A stretch of 64,000 nucleotides of DNA. Origin: Clavelina lepadiformis (Eukaryota > Chordata > Ascidiacea > Aplousobranchia > Clavelinidae). Under the pieces are notes generated by a model. That model did no database searches and had not been told where the DNA came from. It saw nothing but the letters and a program-made list of their open reading frames with translations. The DNA lies in NCBI RefSeq assembly GCF_947623445.1, contig NC_135240.1, forward strand, positions 14,198,001 through 14,262,000. Reading direction: 5' to 3'. The translations under genes and the position numbers were made by a program. This document shows, one piece after another, positions 1 to 11,756 of the stretch (the stretch's first letter is position 1; every line of letters starts with the position of its first letter).

Positions 1-840
1 TCCTCTAGCAACTGCCCATGCTATAGCATAAGTAAGAAATGATGTAAACGTCACTGCCCATCCCCAGCCTCCATCTGGTGGATCCTTGTATTTCATCAAC
101 ATTTTTATACAATGTTAAAAGCAAACTGCAACAAAATAGTAGTTGTTGTTCTGAATGGTGTTTACTGTGGCTTGAATGAGTTTTTCCTATGAAGAATTCA
201 TTGATCTAACCCTTTTTCAATGACTGTCATCCTTTAACACGTTTATGATAATTGTCCTTAGGTAACTTGATACTAACTAAAATTTTTGTCCAAACATGTA
301 AGCAGATTATAATCAGAAATAATGAAACCGTTATGCCCTCCACTTTAATCTTAGTGGATTGTATCAAATGCTTTCACTGAAGTTCCCTTTTACATCAATT
401 ACTTGGCACTTATAGCTTATTTTGCACTTTATTTTTGAAGGTCTGCTTAATGTGGTCCGGAACCTCTAAAAACCTCTACAGTCTACATTATGTTTAAATC
501 AAAATTCTATGCTAAGTACACAGTTATTTTGAAGGCATTGGTCTAATTCTGTACTGCAGTAGTTGGTTATGTACTAGATAACTAGAACATCTTCACTGCC
601 AATACGCGCTGAACTTACTCAAAGAGCCATTTCAAATAGACTTAATCAAGCGTAACAACTTGCTTCATGCAGTTATTGTAACCCGGTAGCCAACATCGTG
701 ATAGTAAGTAGCTCGTATTATTTTTAATCGTGACGTAAAGTGTTTATGCCTTGTCTGTTGAGGGCCGACGAACACGGCTGCAGCGCGAGCAATTTTGTTT
801 GCAATTCGCAAATATTTAATTTTCGATATTTGTTTTGCAG
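1..840. other. Probable upstream intron of the WD40 gene; no exon seen
   Basis: AT-rich sequence ending in a pyrimidine-rich tract and an AG acceptor at 839-840, directly before the first WD40 exon that I can read. I find no open frame here resembling the preceding part of a WD40 propeller, so the upstream exons probably lie to the left of the window. No RNA gene or transposon end was recognised. Confidence 0.4.
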
Positions 841-3326
841 ATAAAACTATGGGATATACGTCACTGCACGTTATTGCGTACGATGAAGGGCCATACGTCT
901 ACCGTTTTCTGCATGGATTGCGATCAGGATATGACCAAATTATACACCGGATCCGCGGACAGGGTAAGTAAGCTATAATCATTTTACAATATTAAATAGT
1001 TCCAGCTGCTACTGATTTCCGAAGGTGAATCAACTATTCTATAATTATTCTGAATATTGTATATACTCGATGGAAATTTTCACAATCATTTGCAAGTAAC
1101 GCAACTCTTTCTATCTGATCATTGTTGTGTTGACTTGCTAGTGTTGTCTTTGTTAAGTTAATAATTTCAACTAACATAGTTGCAGCAACTTGCTAGACAC
1201 CTTTTTGACCATGTAACTAACGGTAGGATCTACTCTGTTACTAGTACTGTAAACCATTAAACATACGACACTAGCTTTCCCTGGATCTACCACACTTCAA
1301 TGATTGCTCAATTCATTCAGGCAAATTCGCTTCAAAAGCGAATTTACCTGAATGTCGGACAGCTTTCTAGCGTAACGAAACTCTAATGTTGCTCGGTTTG
1401 GTCCACTGTAACATATTGTAGTATGGTTTTCCCACTTGTTATTGTCTGCTAGACTAGTTAACTTAATTTAACTAGTTAGATGTTGTATGACAAGCATTAT
1501 GAGCTAGTTAGCTAGAAAATTTTGACCGATGAATAATTGCTGCAATTTATGTGTTAATACGCTAATCGTTTTTTGCAACGCCTCTTGGCGCTTAGCCATA
1601 AATCTTTGGCCGTAAAAACTCTTGCCGTAAAGATCTTGATTTCATGCGGTGGTCACGTTCCTAAAAGTAAACATTGAGTAAATGTTAAGGTGATGTGACC
1701 TGCGGCACAAAGTTCGTTGTTGGTCGTTATCCTGTTCTTCATAATACGTGTTGTACAAATCTGCGTTTAAATAAAGAATGTTGGCAGCTACCCAGCTTGT
1801 TTAATTCTGGTTTTCTTTTAGAGCATTCGAGTTTGGGATGTGGAAGAAGGTCTCTGTCTCCGTGTGATTTGGACCGGGGAAGCGAGTTCTATCATGTCTA
1901 TCAGCTTTAGCCAGGGCTTGCTGGCTTGCACATCGGGAGGACGGGTCAGTATTTGGGACCCGCAGAACGGAGCTTGTGTGCGGTCATTCAACGCGCATAA
2001 AACCAGGTGAATTGTGTTACTGATCTTGTCGTAGGAACAGCTTTAGCATATGGTTGTCATGTGTCGGATCTTCATTATATGTGCCTTGTATATATTGTAA
2101 TGCTTCAAATATATGTAAACCGCTTTGCTTCATTGTTTTTGCAATTTTAGCCAATCCTTGTTTTCAGTTAGTTGTGAATAGCTCCCATCTACTATGATTG
2201 TTTTGAGATTTCCTTTTCGGTTGCTCTATCTGCTATACTAGGGTTGCCATACCGTCCGGAAAATTCCGGACATGTCCGGAATGTAGGGTTGAATTTTGCG
2301 TCCGGGAGGAATTTTAAAAAATGCTCAAATGTCCGGAATTTTATGATGGGCGTTTTGGGGGAATTAGAATTGCGGGAATAATCCTGTAAATCAAGGGTGT
2401 CCAACACGTGGCACGCGACGTGTCTGACCTAGACCCTAGCCTAGAGATCACCAGAGGTCAAATCAGAAATAGCCCAATAGCCTAGTGAATTCACGACACT
2501 ATGTTCAAAAATCCACTCCGGTATACAATGGATAGGCAAAGCATTGCTAGTGTGACGTCATATTGACAGACAATGTGTTCATACCTCATTTTTAAAAACC
2601 GCTAGTGGGCACTAAAGAGTGTCCGGATTTTAGGCCACGAAAATATGGTAACCCTATATACCTCATTGCAAAATTCCACATCAACATTTTTAGTTAAGAA
2701 CTTGTGATAAACGCTTATTGATGAATCAATCTGCTCGTGGTTTGTTGTAACAATTTCATCGTTTGTTTCGTCACAGAATCGAAAGCATCAAGCTACGAAT
2801 GGATGACACATCAGCTAGATCCGGTATTGTCATATCTGGCGGACAAGACGGCCGCTTGAAGTACTGGAAGGTGTTCGGGTAAGCTCCGTTGGACACGACA
2901 AATTTTATTTGTCCAGTAATGCTGTGCTTGCAGTTGTTAATCCCGTAAATATTCTTGCTGCGCATTTTTGCTTTATTTTTCAACCTTACTTACTATTGAA
3001 TGCCATACCGTAGCTTTTGCTTTGCTTACGGCGACAGTGAATGCTTGAATAGAATCTATTACGTTGATTTCCATTTATACTAAAATGCGATGTGAGACAC
3101 TGGGGTCGGTTATGCACAAACGTTAAAACCTATACGTTTTAAAGCATAGCTGCACATTTTTTGCAGATTAGGTCCAGTCATTAAACTGAATGAGCACAAA
3201 GATCAGATAAATTGCGTCTGCGCGGACAAAACTCGCATCGTTACTGCTTCCTATGACAACACCATCATAGTATGGGACTTTAGAGAAGCCAGGAGTGCCT
3301 CTCGGGCTTCTACAAGTTATGGATAG
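841..3326 (+). CDS. WD40-repeat protein, C-terminal half (5'-partial, 4 exons)
   Basis: Exons 841-963, 1822-2006, 2777-2878 and 3167-3326 join in frame through GT-AG introns to give 148 residues and a TAG stop. The protein has several WD40 blades. The signatures IKLWDIR, GHTSTVFCMDCD, YTGSADR, SIRVWDVEEG, SIWDPQNG and TIIVWDF mark successive strands with the usual GH and WD dipeptides. WD40 propellers are scaffolds for protein complexes. Nothing visible here fixes the partner or the exact family member; an F-box/WD or WDR-type protein is possible. The N-terminal blades must be encoded left of the window. The tail after the last WD is short and Ser/Ala-rich. An AATAAA lies at about 4042, so the 3' UTR may run some 700 bp. 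Confidence 0.8.
1315..1353. repeat. Intronic hairpin, 18-bp arms
   Basis: Arms 1315-1332 and 1336-1353 are reverse complements at 17 of 18 positions with a 3-nt loop. It lies in the first readable intron of the WD40 gene. It could be the relic of a small palindromic element. No miRNA-like flanking structure was established. Confidence 0.6.
2239..2656 (+). mobile_element. MITE family 1, full-length copy (about 418 bp)
   Basis: Terminal inverted repeats TAGGGTTGCCATA and TATGGTAACCCTA bound a non-coding element that lies in an intron of the WD40 gene. A second, truncated copy in opposite orientation at 28280-28621 is nearly identical over about 340 bp; I count only a few differences. TA-rich flanks suggest a short TA-type target duplication, but the superfamily is not clear. 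Inside the element, a stretch near 2392-2425 resembles the terminus of a hAT element, so it may be composite. Confidence 0.75.
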
Positions 3327-4658
3327 TTTTTATCCTACGTTCCAGGGCCTGCACGAAATGCGGAAATCTAGCATCACGTTCATTTCATCAGGCAGCACTG
3401 GCTAATGAATTGGTTTATATCCGGTTGAGTTTCCTAACGTGTTGCCTGTTTTCAGTTTGTGCCATTAATGTACCCTCTTAGTATTTACGTTGAATGTTTT
3501 AGTTAACGTTACCGAGTTGCTGAAAATTCAGTAAAAACTGCATTTTGCACTAGGCATAGTATTAATAATAAGAGAGGCGTGTATGATGAAGCGAAGAAAG
3601 CTAATTTTAATTTGCCTAAAGACTTTATATATGAATCACGCCTTGCCTATATGATTATAATTGGTTTTTGGTTTTACAGATTTTTTGACTTTGATCACGA
3701 ATTGAGTGTTCCAGCTTTTAATCAACTTAATTATCACTATGATGTTACCTACTTTTATAATACCAGTTTGATATTGTATTTGCACTATTTTATATCTTGG
3801 TTCAATCCAACGTCCTGTGCCATCTCGTTTTCTACATCAGTAATATTCATTGTTTTCTCATTGTAGCTGATCCATAGAAGTATCCTATAGTGTTTGTTTG
3901 TAGAAGTTCTAGTAGCCTGCTGTATTTTTCCATTGCAGCCTGTAAATTATTTTCACCCAGAAGCCATAGTTCATTTAGTTCTATCATTGCCTTTCATGTT
4001 GCGTGAATGGCTTTCAGGTGAGCGATTGCGATTGCCTTCATAATAAAACTAACTTTTCCTGTGCCGATACAACTTGCTGAAACGTTTCGCTGATGAATAA
4101 GATGTGAGAGTTATTAAGTTGTCCTTGGCTGCTCACAAGGGCATACAACCTTGCAAGTCATGGTATATCAGTTAGACACCACTGGAATTTCAATGGTGAG
4201 CTTGTAAATTTCATTTCCTTTTGCATACAGTTGTTTGAGCAGGAAGCTGACAAACTAAATAGCAAGAAAAAGTTGCCGAAGTTAGATGAGCATGCGGTTG
4301 GCCGCCGTGATAAAACGTTGGATCGAATGATTCAATGCTCATTTTTAGATAGACGTTTTAGCCGCAGGACAAAGTGCGCAGGACTGTATGGAAAACTTAC
4401 TTTAATAGCTTGAAAAGCTTCTTAGTAAAATGGCAATAGGTCAAGTTTATTATGACTGTGATATACTTTATTTGCATTACATTACTGCTTGTGTCGAGAA
4501 AAATGGGATTTAGAAATATTTGAAAAGACAAGCATTTTCCATCTGGGAAAATTACTCTATTTCGTACATTGCGTTTGACCGTATTCTTCCATTAACTTAC
4601 ACTTCGAATGTATTAGTTAGGCTATCGGCAATAACTTTTCTTGTGCTCCATTGAAACC
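3327..4658. other. Intergenic / 3' UTR region; possible orphan exon
   Basis: AT-rich sequence between the WD40 stop and the secreted-protein gene. An open stretch at 4231-4413, preceded by an acceptor-like pyrimidine tract and CAG, encodes a Lys/Arg-rich peptide of about 60 residues. I cannot link it to either neighbour or to a known family. A 95-codon open frame at 3579-3866 has AT-driven Phe/Tyr-rich composition and looks spurious. Confidence 0.35.
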
Positions 4659-5681
4659 ATGAAAGTTTTAATTGTGTTGGTTCTGGCCTTTCTGTTGTGT
4701 TCTCTAGCAGATGCAAAGAAAAAGAAAAATGGTTTGTAAAAACAGAGATTTTCATAGTAGGCCAGCCGCGTGACTTACACGAATGAAAGTTATATAGTTT
4801 GTTTACCATGAAAAAACATGAAGACGATCTAGTAAACATTTCAGGTAATAAAAAGAAGCAATCTCTTAAAGTATGTGATCCTCCATTGTGGAACCATGAA
4901 TTAGTAGACAACTGGCCGTTAGCTGGCGTTTTGAACACAACTCAACCCAAATTTGAGCTTGTTGTAAAGCGTATTGGTGATGACGGCAGATACATTCCCA
5001 AAAAGCAATACGGCGGTATATTGCATTATTACTGTTATCCTTCTACACTACTTAATTAAATGATAAAGTCATTAATTTTGAAATAGATCAACTAAACTTT
5101 TATATGTTGTAGGCTACTTGTGGTATAGCCTACCATGCTGCATGTTTTTTTCAATTAAAGGGTCAATCCCAAGCCTAAGTTGGCGCAATATAATGCAGTA
5201 AATAATTATAACTCTTTGATTTGTATTTTGTAGTTGTTGTTCGAACTCGCAATGGTAGAGGGAAAATCCTGAAAATGACTGGCTATTATATCTTTCTCGA
5301 TGTTGAAGGCAACCCAGATCCTAACTGTACCAGCTTGGGCTATTTCAAAGGTTCAAAGCTAAGGAAAGCTGGAGTCCCTACCGTTCAGCCTAAATGCTCA
5401 GGGCCACTTATTATGGACAGAACGGGACTAAGAGCGGTTAAACGTGCCGGAGGTGGAAAATGGCGTGCTCCACGTTGTGGGAATATTATCATGCGGTAAG
5501 TTAAACGTGCTGAAACTGGAAAATACAAACTGCACTTTAAAGTTTTAAACTGGGCGATTTTGCTTAAAATTGCAGGGCAATCGTTCTGGCTGCCGATGGT
5601 AAGCAATATCATGATAATGATAGCGTCGATCCTCAGTATCAACTTTTGACCAAGATTCTACGTCCGGCTACTTCAGATTGA
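4659..5681 (+). CDS. Small basic secreted protein, family unknown (4 exons, 203 aa)
   Basis: Exons 4659-4731, 4845-5015, 5234-5495 and 5576-5681 join in frame through GT-AG introns and end in TGA. The protein opens with a clear signal peptide: MK, then a Val/Leu/Ile/Ala-rich core, then SLADA before a run of lysines. The mature part is rich in Lys and Arg. It has four cysteines (in VCDPP, PNCTS, PKCSGP and PRCGN), enough for two disulfides. The middle contains a GYYIFLDVEGN segment and a Gly/Lys/Arg-rich stretch (RAGGGKWRAPRCG). I do not recognise the family. It could be a matrix-associated or heparin-binding factor on charge alone, but that is inference. The ATG is chosen because it gives the signal peptide. 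Confidence 0.75.
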
Positions 5682-8600
5682 AACCTGTAAAGCAAAAGAA
5701 ATTTTCTGAAGCTACTTGATTATTTTATATGTTTGTGATAAATAATAATGATCTTATCCTCCATTATCCACCACAAGGTCGTAGTTACGGTTAAATTCTT
5801 ACAGATGCAGAGATGTCAAGTACGTCCAGAGTTAAGCATGTTGTTAGATATACAGTTTGGCACTAAAAATATTTTGTGTCATAATTTCAGAAAATTTACA
5901 GGGACAAGTGCCTCATATACCCCAAAGTAGCTACGGTCTGGCACCATGTTAATACCGAGTATCGTAAACCTTTCACCTAAACATGGAGGCTGAGATAACC
6001 ATAATGATGTAAAAATGATTGAACTTTTTGTTGAATCCTTTGTATACAAGTGTAATATAGCGTTTTGTGAAGCGTGATTTTAATATGTAAAATGTTTGTG
6101 TTAAACGGTTTTTAGATTTATGCTGTGCTCTGTCATTTAAAAAGCGATCAAACAAAAATGTTATTGGTTGGTTCAGTACTGAAGTTTTATTGTGTTTTGA
6201 TTTGGAAAAAGGACTTAACTTAAGATGAATAATTCACAGTTTGCTTTTGAAAAATCGTATATAAGGAAACCTTTGAATATAGGTTTGCTAAAAATTTCTC
6301 GCTTGAAACATATTAGTTCTTTTGTAGGCCAATATGATTTATTGGCTAAATATTGACCATTGTAGATCTAGAAAAAAATGGCAGAACTAAGCACAAAAAA
6401 AACATAGATATAATTGGCTTATGATACTTATATAGAGTAGCACATTCACAAAAAACAAAATATACGCGCTTTGTTCACTTCAGAAATGAAACTTAAGGCG
6501 GCTTATTACAAAGATTATTGTCAACCTGTTTGAATTTTTATCTTGTTCAAAAAGTGTAACGGCAAACACGTTTTAGAAATTGCAATAACGTTAAAATTGC
6601 TTTCGATACATCAATGTTACAGCATGTTGATAAAAAAGCAAAGATTATATCATGTCAAAGTTTTAATTTTTGTCCAACACATCAATATAAGTTATGCACA
6701 TTTACACCATAATTTTATGCACCAAGTAGTTGCATGTTAATATGACAACCAATACAGGAGGAAGGATCATAATACGTTTTGTTTGTAGGAAACTAAAAGG
6801 TCAAACTATAATTCAGTTTAAAAATCTATAGAAATATTCAAATCTAGCTGAATACTGTTGTCAGCTTTCAATTTTATTTCTACCTCATTATCAACGACAA
6901 TAAATAATTTTTTTTGTTAGCAACTCGTAAACCTTAACGACGCCGCTGGCGTTGTATTTAAAAAGACTTTTTGGTTAGAATTAGCAGGATTGCATTGTCA
7001 TCTGCGTATTAGCAATTCAGCTGATAAAGGTGGCTGCTGTGATCATTCCACAATAGACCTTCAGAGTGTCGAGATAAGCAGCTGAAATTTAATTTTTGAG
7101 AGTGAATCATGCACTGCCGCAGCACCCAGCCTACAGTTAAATCGTGCTTTCAACCGATCAGCAAACTATTATTTATAGGAGATAAACAAACGGTTTGACA
7201 GGAACGAAAAGCGCTCCCAGTTTACTGGGAAGACTCACGTTTCAATTTGCTGATATGGTTTAAATACCGGTATTAGGTACGAAAGGGCAGTGATAGTTTG
7301 TAAGAAATTGTAAAACAAGGTTCAACCAGATTTATATATAAATTTGGTTTTTAAACTATAAATACAGCAGGGGAGCAGAAGGCAATACGTTTTGAGTTAA
7401 TAGTATAGTTGAAATACTTCCTAATTTAATATGCGTAAAGTTCTGGCCTCGGTGCCATACGAAGGGCATTGTTTCAGAGATTTTCTTTACACAGTGTGTG
7501 GCAGTGCCGCTATGGTTTTTATTTTACAACTGGGTTTTTTGATACGGCTAAAGCCATATCATGTCGATCGGTAATAAAAATGTAAGTAACATCGACACAG
7601 TAACACCATTCGTAAGCCTGCATTATAATGATCTGTTGAATGTTAATGCTGTATCTTTCGAATTGCGATTCTGGTCTACGCACAAATAAAGTCGCCTGTT
7701 TAAATAACACCCTTCCCCGGGGCAGCTTAACGTTAGATTTAAAGTGCTTATTTGCCTAATAGTAGCAGCATAAATCAAAGATAATCTCCTTGCAACCTTT
7801 CCGCACAATTTGACACGCTTTCAGACTTTATAATATAACATTTGGTGGAAAAAATGCAACAGACGACATTGTCGGATGTATGCATTGAAACTGGACCACT
7901 GGCATTATGAAATGTAAAACGATTGATTAACCAGCTTCACGCGCAAAGTATTGCAGTTTTGGACTTGGTGCACAAATAATATGTCAACGAATAACGTCAA
8001 AATCACCTATCGTATAGTTTTGCCGTGGGCTGCAATAATATGTAATTACATATGCATTTGTTTAAAAACATGTTCTAAACAAACTCAACCTATACACCGC
8101 TTAAACGTAATCTAAATATATATGTAGAAGACCTCTCGAAAACAAGCTGCTGGTCATTGTGCTAAGGTGCCATAGGCCGCTGTGACTTTAGTCACTAAAA
8201 ACTCTTAATTATTAATGAGTTTTTGTTTGAGACTTTGTGTGAAACATCAGTCATTAAAACAAAAAAATGAACTTACTAATCAAATTCTGGCTATTTTAGT
8301 AAATTACATGATCGAAGTGCTTGCTTGCGCTTCCTCATGGGGATGGCAGGAGCGTGGGAATGGCATTTCCAGGCGCATTACACACCTACACGCGATGCCG
8401 GAAAGGGAGAACAAACCAATAGCAATGCACTGCTACGAATCAACACGTGCTGGCTACGACTATACCGGACAAAAACATTTTGCATTCCCACGCTCTTAAA
8501 CAATGCCCGCACTCTATGCATTATGCAGCAAACGGCTTCGTACGCGCCTCCAGGGACCCTACTAACATCGTGGTTTACAACCTGAAATGGGTGCGTTGAA

Positions 8601-11600
8601 TTTCATTTGACATACACTATTTCCTATAGCTACAGTTTATTGATCGGCCATTTGGAAATGAAGTTAATGATGTCTGGCTTTGTGTACTCGATGAGTGTGA
8701 ACGTAATCTATACTAGTATCCAAGTTAAGTAAATTATACCAACTCCTTCTCTTCACTTAACAATTGCGGGTTGAGATTAACATCTTTACCATGTAATTGC
8801 ACACAATTAGCAAGAAGCATATCCGTGTCAAGCGATGCAATAAAAATTAACCACCCCAATGGCTACTGTATTGCAAAGGTCACAGCGTGTTCGTAACATC
8901 GGTCATTCTCAGTGATGCTTTTTCAAGTTTAAGTTGGTTAACGTTACCACCAACATCCGAAAACAATTTAACGTAATATTACAAAATCAATCGTTCAACA
9001 ACTTTTTATTTCAAATAATTGTAATTTCATGCCCGTCGCCACCGCTAGAATTTCTGGTTATTTAATAGAATTCAACAATAAATGAGATTTAGAAAAAGAG
9101 ATTATCTTGCTAAGTTACAAATTATTACAAAAATGAAAAGAAAACCACAATCTGTTTTTATTCTCTTATATAATTGTTTAATGCATGCAAAATTAATTGG
9201 GACATCTATAAACTTATTAGTTTCGTGATTTATCTGCTTTTGTGTTAAGTTAGGTGATGTAAGATAGACAACGATTTACGTTAAATACGTTAGAATGAAA
9301 CGACGATTAAATTCATGTTTGGCGAATGTTTTAAAATTTAAACGAACTTTGTTCTGTTTTATTAAACTGTCAGTCACATCCGAAACCCGCCGGGAATGAT
9401 TGAAGTTAATTCGCTTTTTTATTTAGCGCCAATCTCTTTTTTCGTTTTTGTTTACTCTGCGCTATTTCCTTTTTGTCGTCACTGTTGTTGCCATTCTGTG
9501 TCAAGCAGGTTTGGTTAGGATATTGCCAATGAATAAAGAACTGGAATGTAATGATAAAAAAGTACGTTTTAAATCGAAATTGATATGCGTATTTCATTTT
9601 TTATTACCCTCTATCTGTATTTAACTGCATCACATACTTACCAATTATCTTCATGAAATATTAAAGACTTGTTAGCTGAAGATATCATAAAGTATGAGCA
9701 GAGTTTCTGGCTTACATACGATGAGCTGTATAACAGCGCACCCACGAGATAGACGAATCAGTTCAGACGTGACGATTTTCAGTCGCCCGTAACGAAAGGC
9801 ACATGAAATAAGCAAGAAGTATTTTCCCTGTCACAGTTTAAACATTATAAGGGAAGACAGACTTGGTGGCTGTCTTTTACTCCTTTGTTCGTTAGTAGGG
9901 CTTTAGTAAAAATGAAGTTGTTGTTTAGCACCAGCCAGCCAGTACAGTAATAGGTTTCGTGTTCACTTGTGCAGGGCGTTGCATCTTGTGTTAGCTTTGC
10001 GTCTGATCTGGTACACTGTGCCAAAATTGGTCAGTTGTTAAGGTAGGTTGGTGTAACACACTTAGACGCATCGATTTTCTCTAATGAACTGTTACTCAGG
10101 CGATAAAGTTGCCACATTGTTTTTTTGCGGAATGCGTACCATATCGATTATGCTAAGCTTTTCTCGTTATTACTCAGAGCACAATCAAACAAAGTTCGTG
10201 TTTAATATGACCACATTTTTTCGCGGTCCTGTTATTGCAAATAGTGTACGGGTACTGTCCAACAAATTAGGAAAATCTTTCTGTATAAATAAACAAGTAC
10301 CAAAAAAAGCTTTAACACATCGGCTGTGTCAAAAACAATTCAGTGGACCGTATTTCGTGACAGTCAATCTATAAACAATTGGTAGGGTTTTTCCTTACTA
10401 GTAACATGAATGCTCGAGGCATCACAGGCCAGCAGAGTACTAGGGTTGAAGGTAATCAAGGTATTATGTTACAAAAAAGGTTTACGAGTCCACCGATAAA
10501 GCGGCGGTGATATGTAATATTTTATTGAAGGGTTCAGTTTGACCTGTTTATATAGTTCTTACCGCAGAGTGTTTGACTGCAGTGTGCAGCTGTAGTGGTA
10601 CTGTTTGTAGTATATGGCAGGCATCGTTATAACATGACAAGTGAGAAAAGCGCGAATCGAAGCCATATCACGAACGTTATCTGTGTCGTAGCAAAGCTAT
10701 TTGTTGTATAGGCTTCATGTTGTTGTGGAATAGGCTACCACTTTAAAAACATGTGGCAGTGATAGCACTCTTGGTATAATTTGGAAATGATGCCGAGTTG
10801 ATGTTTATAGCTTCTGGACAGTACAGTACATTTATAACTGGTCACAGGTATAAAAATAGAGCCTATTGTATTACGAGAAAATGTGTTATCAAACCAACCA
10901 AGGAAATACTTTGGCTTCCACAGATATGGCAAATCTGTTGTTACCACCTTGTAAGTGTTAGACCTGGTTGGGGAGAGGTGAGCGAACAAATTAGAAGGAT
11001 ATGAACAACTCTTTTTCTTCGTAATATAACATTACAAACTGATAAGAGCAATGTTTGTGAAGGCAACTGTCAACGTCTCAACGAAGTGCCGCGTTAAACC
11101 GCCATTTCTGGTGAGGTGTATCGCCGACATCATGTCTAAAAGCCACGAAACTTGCGGTTAAAAGCTGAATATAGAAGATGAGATAAATTCATGAGTTGAT
11201 GCCTATACCTCCCCAAAGAAAAGCAAGCATTTACACCAGAGATCTTCAATTGTTTCTTGAATTTTTCAACTTCAATTGCTGTTTGTTAATATAAGTCGGT
11301 TGATTGACACATTTCACTTTTGTGTCGTTTACTTAGCTATTGTGGTTATACAGATTTAGTCTAAGAAAATAACATGCATTGTTTCTTGGTGTAACCTTTG
11401 AATTGCTGGTCTCATGCTTAGCCTGTAAAGAGTGTCCTGTTTCACCACTGAACGCGCGTGGCGGCCACGCGTTCTTGAAGCTGCCTTGAGGAAATTTGAA
11501 TTCGTTCTTGGCGTGAAAGATCGTAATCGACATTTTCTAACCTAGTAAGTTTGGCGGAACCACTTTGTCTGGGATTGTTTTCTAAAATTGCGCTCTGTTG

Positions 11601-11756
11601 TTTTAGAACTTTTCAAGTCTGCTTTATATTTATATGACTTCAAGTTATGTGACAATTATTCAGATATAATTCCATTTACAGTTTGCTTTAATGGTAAACA
11701 ATAAATACTGACGTGAAAAGTTTAAATTTATTACGATGTTACTATTTAGGTATATT
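5682..11756. other. 6-kb gene desert
   Basis: Mostly AT-rich sequence with no ORF that resembles a known protein and no clear terminal-repeat element. A GC-richer block at about 8318-8590 stands out from its surroundings and carries overlapping open frames of 86-94 codons without recognisable motifs. A 96-codon ATG frame at 10084-10374 also lacks support. The right end should contain the aquaporin promoter and 5' UTR. Confidence 0.5.

Noticed and set aside
3579..3866. 95-codon open frame after the WD40 gene
   Set aside because: The open frame has AT-driven Phe/Tyr/Ile-rich composition, no true ATG at its start, and lies in the probable 3' UTR.
10084..10374. 96-codon ATG ORF upstream of the aquaporin
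   Set aside because: No motif, no splice-consistent continuation and no supporting neighbours; length is compatible with chance in this composition.
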